Positions 58,688 through 64,000 of a stretch of DNA of 64,000 bases are shown in pieces (the first letter of the stretch is position 1; every line of letters begins with the position of its first letter). The stretch spans positions 4,375,569-4,439,568 of the forward strand of contig SCHM01000002.1 of assembly GCA_004123355.1 (NCBI GenBank), written 5' to 3'. Made by a program: the position numbers and the translations under genes. Under the pieces are notes generated by a model, which saw nothing but the letters and a program-made list of their open reading frames with translations, was not told where the DNA came from and searched no databases. The stretch comes from Amphirosellinia nigrospora. Lineage: Eukaryota; Ascomycota; Sordariomycetes; Xylariales; Xylariaceae.

Positions 58688-59879
58688 GATACGGTAATAT
58701 GAGATGAGGTAAGTCTTGACCTATGTCCCCTCGACTTAGGTACCACTTGACGGGAACGATGTCATTTATCATGATGCAGGGCGGTCCCTTGAGCCCGGGA
58801 GTGAGCCGCATTCCATTATTGAAACCATGATGCATTTAGTTATAGCTGATCATGTATACTGCACCTTGCTTTCTTTAGCTGCGCCTGCTTTGTCCAGTAT
58901 GGAAGGTCATATTACTGTATGGTCTAAATAGAGTTGATAGGGTTGCATGAACTAGTCTTCTCATATTAAGTGTGGAAGGTCGTTTGGTAGATCGCTGATC
59001 TTGTCATGGGTTCTGTCACGTGCGCGGAATCTATTCCGTTGTCAACCATGCCATGATCCTTGCTCATCGCCAATACAACTTTTACTATCTGTGTTTTGAT
59101 AAATTGTTGGCAAATATAAATCAACTACATTCAACCTAGCCTCGGTTAGTTCCCATCGCTATGCTGATGCTCCAGGACGCAATTCCGTATGGTTAAAGAA
59201 CTATGCAGTAATAAATGCACCACTTCCCAGGAACGGGTTCACAATTCAATCGACTAAGGGGTTAAGACATATCGCTGTAAAGTTGCCATAGGAAGCCCAA
59301 GATTTGCCTCTTCTATTAGTGACCCTTATTGTTGCACGTTACAAAACTTGACAATTTCACTCCCGCTTGTCTATTAACTGGTGGATTACACTCACTTATT
59401 GTCCTTACAAACTGCCTTGTATGCTCGCTAATCTGCTCGTTGGCAACTGCGAGAGGAGTACTTGACCTTCATATCATATACCGTGCGCAATTCAGCCAAC
59501 CACTCCCATGCTCTCTTTCCTTCTCGGCGCAACATGCGCACCCCCACCCAAGGAGCGCAGACTCTCTGCTTGCCATGATGGTACCGACGTATAGATATGT
59601 GGTGAGATGGCCGCACGAACAGCGTACTTGGCCAATGTTTTCCAGTGAGGAGCATTGCGAATGGAGGTCAGAGGCAAAAGACCCTAGCCACAAGTACACA
59701 AGAACTGCTTGTTGTTTTCTGCAGACAGAAGAACCGCGTCTTCACTTTGATACCCACAGACTGCTCGGTGGTCCTAGGTTCGACAACGCTCCACATACGC
59801 AGGTGTGACAAGGGCCTGTGCTCAGGTGCTTGGAATAAAGAGTTCAATTTAGCTAATAATCTCTTTAGGGCTCTAGGGG
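58688..59879. other. Intergenic, border of the gene-bearing part
   Basis: Promoter side of the GH3 gene followed by ordinary non-coding sequence. The frame 59329-59808 begins with TTG and has no recognisable family. This is the last balanced-composition stretch before the AT block. Confidence 0.45.
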
Positions 59880-60340
59880 CTCTGGTTTCCTAATTTTAAC
59901 TTTAATATAACCTCGCCTATGCCCTTAATTTATAAACGAATTCTTAGGTCCTCTGCCTCCTCGCAGGCCTCCGAAAGCTTAATTCCTCGAAAAAAGTCGA
60001 GTTATGCTTCACACATTCGAAAAAACAAGGCTCTAGCATATGTAGTATATTGCATATAAAATCTATAAATAAAGTAGGAAAGAAAAAAAGTCTAAATCTA
60101 TAGTATAAGCAGCTGCTTAAATACTTACGTAGGGTAGTTATATTTACTACTAATACTTGCTTTTATTTACTATAACTATATTCACTATAAATAGCAGTTA
60201 TATATTTACTAAATAGCAGTTATTATAAGTAAAAATTACAGGTGCTATAGCTAATAGTAAGGTATAGCTATTAAAGCTTATAGATTTATAACTATTTTTT
60301 TAAAAAAAAAAATAACTTAACTAGGATTAAAGTTATAACT
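59880..60340. other. Transition zone into the AT-rich block
   Basis: GC content falls over about 450 bases. The remaining cytosines sit mostly in CT, CC and CG pairs. A short unit containing AATAGCAGTTAT recurs at about 60191-60232, suggesting a decayed tandem or dispersed repeat. Confidence 0.6.
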
Positions 60341-63300
60341 ATTTTTAGCGAAAAAAAATTATTTTAGGTTTTTACTAATATAATTTTTTATAAAGCTTTA
60401 TACTATTAAATTATTATATTAGCTTTTTTATATATTATTTAAAATTTTTTTGCTTAATATAATATTTAAATATATATATATTTATATATTTTTTTTTACG
60501 CGTTTTTTTTTTACGTTATTTTTTTTTTATACTATAATTTTATTATTATTTAAATATAGCTTATTAATTTATTTTTTGCGCTATTTTTAGCTATATTTAT
60601 AATTTTATTAAAAGTTTAGCTAAATTAAAGTTCGTATTATAAAAGTTTTTTAATACTTTTATATTATTTTAAAATTTTTATTAATATTATATATTATTAA
60701 AGTTTTAATTTTTTTAGTTTATTTAATATTTAACTTTTAATAATAAAGTTAAATATTTATATTTTTTTAATAATAAATTTTTTTTTATTTTAAGTTTTAT
60801 TATTTTTTTTTTAAATTTTTTACTTTTTAATTTAATAATAAATTATTTAAATATTTTTATAATCGATTTATATAATAATAGTTTAATATTTTCTAAGTTA
60901 TAAAAATATTTAGTATAAAAATATTTTTATTTTTTTATATATTTTAAACTTTTATTATATTATAAAAAAGTTTAGTTTATTTAATAAATAGTTTATTTTT
61001 AAAACTATTTTTTTTTTAAAATTAATATATATTTTTACGTTAAAATTAAATTTATATTAATTTTTATTAGCTTAATTAATTATACGTTTTTAAATATATT
61101 ATAAGTTTTTTTTAGCTAATTTAATAAATTATACTATTTTTTTATTTTTTTTTATATATTTGTTCGAATTATTTTTTTTTTTTAAAAAGCTTTTATAGCT
61201 TTTTTTACGGTTTAATTTTTTTAGTCGAAATTAAATAATATTAAAAACTTATTTTAACTTTATAAATAATAACTTTATTAAAGCGTAAAAAATTAATATT
61301 TAAATATAATTTATTATAAATATATATTTTAAATTAATTATTTTAATAATAATTTATAATAGTTATAATTTTTAATTAATATATTTATTTATAATTTTGC
61401 TTATTTTATAGTTTTATAATATTTTATAATAATATATATTTTATATTTATTAGCTTATATAGTTTATTTATAAAAGCAAAAATAAATTAAAATTTATAGT
61501 TTAATATTAATTATAAATATTTAAAAACTCGGAAAAGTTTTTATAATATATTTTAATAATATTTTTTGCAGTTATTTTTATAATATAAATATAATTTATA
61601 TTTATTTGTTTAAATAGTTTATTATAATTAATATATTATTATATTATATTTATTTTAAATATTTATTTAAAATTAATAATAAAATAATATTATATATATT
61701 TAAATATTAAAAAAAATATAAATTTATTAAAAGTTTATTTTAAATATTTTAATAAGTTTATATTTTATATAGTTTATTATAATAAATTATAATTTTATTT
61801 AGCTTAAGCTATTATAATAATATTTTTAATGTTATTTTTTTTATTAAAAAATATATAATAATATTATAGTATTTTTTTAATAAAATATATTTTTAAATAT
61901 AAAAATTAAAAATAATAAATATTTATAAAATAATTTATTTGTTTTTTAGCTTTTATAAATTTTTTAGTTTATTATTTTTTATTTATTAATAATAAATTTT
62001 ATATTTATGTTTTTATAGTTTTTTTAAAAATTTATTTAATTAATTATAATTTTATAAAAATATTAGTTTATTATATATTTTAATAAAACTTATTAATATA
62101 ATTTTTTTATATAAAATTAGTTATATTATATTATTTATTAGCTAAAATATTATAAAAGCGTTATATTTTTTTTAGTTTTTATATTATTAATTTTTTATTT
62201 TTAAATAAACGTTAGTTAATATATTTTTTTTAAAATAATATAATATTAAAAATTATATTTAAAAAAAAGTTAATTTATTTAGTTTATTTTAAGTTAAAAT
62301 ATTATTTTTATTAAAAAATTTTAATATTTAATTATTAATAAATATTAAAAAGCTTATATAGCTATTAATTAGCTTAAGTTTTTATTTTTTAAATATAATA
62401 TAATTATTAGTAATTTTTTATTATAAATATTATAGTTTAATTTAATATTATAAAATATTTTTAAAAATATATTATAAAATATTAAGTTTTATTATATAAT
62501 TATAATAATACGTTAAAACTAACGTTATTAAAAAAATTAGTTTTAATTTTATTAATAAATTATAATTAAAATATTTTAGTAAAAAAAACATATTAAAGCT
62601 TTTTTAAATTAATAAAATAATTTTTTATATTTTTAGTTTATATAAAAAGTACGTTTTTTTATATTAATTAATTTAAAAATATAATAATATAACTTTAAAT
62701 ATTAATAAATTATAATAAAAGTTATAAAATTTTAAAAAAAATTATATATTTTTAATTAATATAAAAGTTTTTTATTTTAATATAACGTTAATTTTAATAA
62801 AATTTATTTAATTTTTTAATATTAATAATATAGCTTAAAAATTTAATTTTAATAATATAAAACTTAAACTTTTTTAAATTAATTTATAATTTAGCTTAAA
62901 TTAATTATTTTAATATATAATATATATAAATAATATATTTTTTATTATTTTTAAATAAATAATAATATTATTAATATATATTAAAAATTATTTAAAAATT
63001 AAATAATATATTATTAATATATTATTAAAACGTTAAAAGTTTATTAATAAAACTAAATAATAATATTAATAATTAATATATATTATATTTTATATAAAAT
63101 TATATAATTTTTATTTTTAAATAATATATAAATATAATTAAATATTTATTATATATTAAATCGGGTAAAAATTTTCGTTTAATAATATAAGCTAAAGTTT
63201 TTTAATTAAAAAAAAAAATATTAATTTTTTTTATAATTTTATTTAGCTTATAATAATTTATATAAAAATAAAGCTTATTATTTATTTTTTTTATAAATAA

Positions 63301-64000
63301 AATAAATATATTATAAAATATTATTAAGTTTAATAAAATTTTTATAAATTTTTAATTAAAAATTTTTATATAGTTTTTAGTTTATTTAATAATATTTTAT
63401 ATAAAAAATTATAATTTAAATTAGCTTTAAATTTATTTTTAATAAACTTTATTTTATAGTTTATTTATAAATAATATAATAATAATATATTAAAATTTAT
63501 TTAATTAAAATATAATTAAGTTTTAATATTTTTAAATTTTTTTTTACGTTTTTATTTTAATTTTTTATTTTTTTTTTAAAAAGTTATTTATTTTTTTTTA
63601 ATTTTTAATTATTATCGATTTTATTAATATTAATAATATAAACGTTTTTTACCCGGTTTTTTTTTATTATTATATTAAAAATAATTATATTTAAATTAAA
63701 TATTTAATTATTAGTTTTTTTTATATTAATTAATATTATTTTTTATATAATAAAAACTTTTTTATTAAATTTTAAATAAAAATAAAATTATATTTTTATA
63801 AAAAAATATTTATATTTTTTAAAAATAAGTTCTAATAAAAACTAATTAAATATTATTGTTTTATTTTATCGAAATCTTTTTATATTAAATTATTACGTTT
63901 TAAAATAAATATTTTTAGTTTTATATTTTTAAATATTATTTATTTTTTTTATTATTATTAACGTATATTTTTTTAATTTTAAAATTATAATTTTATTAAT
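60341..64000. repeat. AT-only isochore, RIP-degraded repeat DNA
   Basis: About 3.7 kb to the window end, almost purely A and T; for instance 61621-61680 contains no G or C at all. Where C or G remain they are mainly in ACG, CGT, AGC/GCT, ACT/AGT contexts, while CA and TG pairs are very rare (isolated examples near 61569, 62589 and 62008). That bias is what CpA-to-TpA mutation by RIP produces on both strands. No open frame above about 60 codons survives and no terminal repeats could be recognised, so the original element is not identifiable. It may be a dead transposon cluster or part of a centromeric or subtelomeric AT block. Confidence 0.88.

Noticed and set aside
59329-59808. 159-codon plus-strand frame near the AT block
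   Set aside because: Begins with TTG and has no homology; overlapping minus-strand frames are equally open.
1-64000. tRNA, rRNA, CRISPR array or intact transposon
   Set aside because: I looked for T-loop-like GGTTCGA patterns, evenly spaced repeats, transposase or reverse transcriptase motifs and terminal repeats; none was convincing.
60341-64000. Mitochondrial DNA insertion as the origin of the AT block
   Set aside because: No mitochondrial gene, tRNA or intron motif is visible, and the near lack of CA/TG pairs fits RIP better. It cannot be fully excluded without read depth.

Overview
This window looks like nuclear DNA of a filamentous ascomycete (Pezizomycotina). Genes carry short introns (about 45-110 bp) with GT...AG borders and CTAAC-like branch points. 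The gene content is typically fungal: HET, Pth11-like rhodopsin-domain, CorA-like/ankyrin and SKT5 proteins, and a reducing polyketide synthase. The right end is an AT-only block with the dinucleotide bias left by repeat-induced point mutation (RIP). Some proteins (COQ4, the secreted proteins) feel Sordariomycete-like, but that is a weak impression.

Layout. 1-18.75 kb is accessory and resembles a secondary-metabolite locus: an FAD-linked oxidase (BBE type), a HET-domain remnant, a short-chain dehydrogenase, a Pth11-like membrane protein, a Tri3-like acyltransferase and a highly reducing PKS (KS-AT-DH-degenerate MT-ER-KR-ACP). 19.7-34.7 kb is core genome: a CPSF6-like 3'-end processing factor, SEC61 gamma, a DCAF11/LEC14B WD40 protein, a SET-domain methyltransferase, CBP4 and the SKT5/Chs4 chitin synthase activator. 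36.3-39.7 kb holds an ankyrin-CorA (GMN) fusion and a second ankyrin protein. 41.4-55.5 kb mixes core genes (YJU2, PDCD5, COQ4, MIX17/CHCHD2-like, a PanE-like reductase, LRP1/C1D) with an F-box protein and a small secreted Cys-rich protein. 56.0-58.7 kb has a four-exon secreted protein and a secreted GH3 enzyme. From about 59.9 kb the sequence slides into a gene-free AT block that runs to the window end.

Main caveat. More than 40 reading-frame breaks of one base are visible, nearly all a lost base in a short run of identical bases, often G or C. They hit essential genes (SEC61 gamma, COQ4, CPSF6-like, WD40) as well as the PKS, while every catalytic motif and most splice sites remain intact. 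I therefore read most of them as base-calling errors, not gene death. Coordinates are given for whole genes across these breaks.

How the genes could work together: the PKS would build a reduced chain; the acyltransferase, FAD oxidase and SDR are plausible tailoring enzymes. No pathway regulator, P450 or transporter is visible here, so the cluster may continue to the left. The core part covers ER translocation, mRNA 3'-end formation and splicing, rRNA processing and mitochondrial functions (CBP4, COQ4, MIX17).
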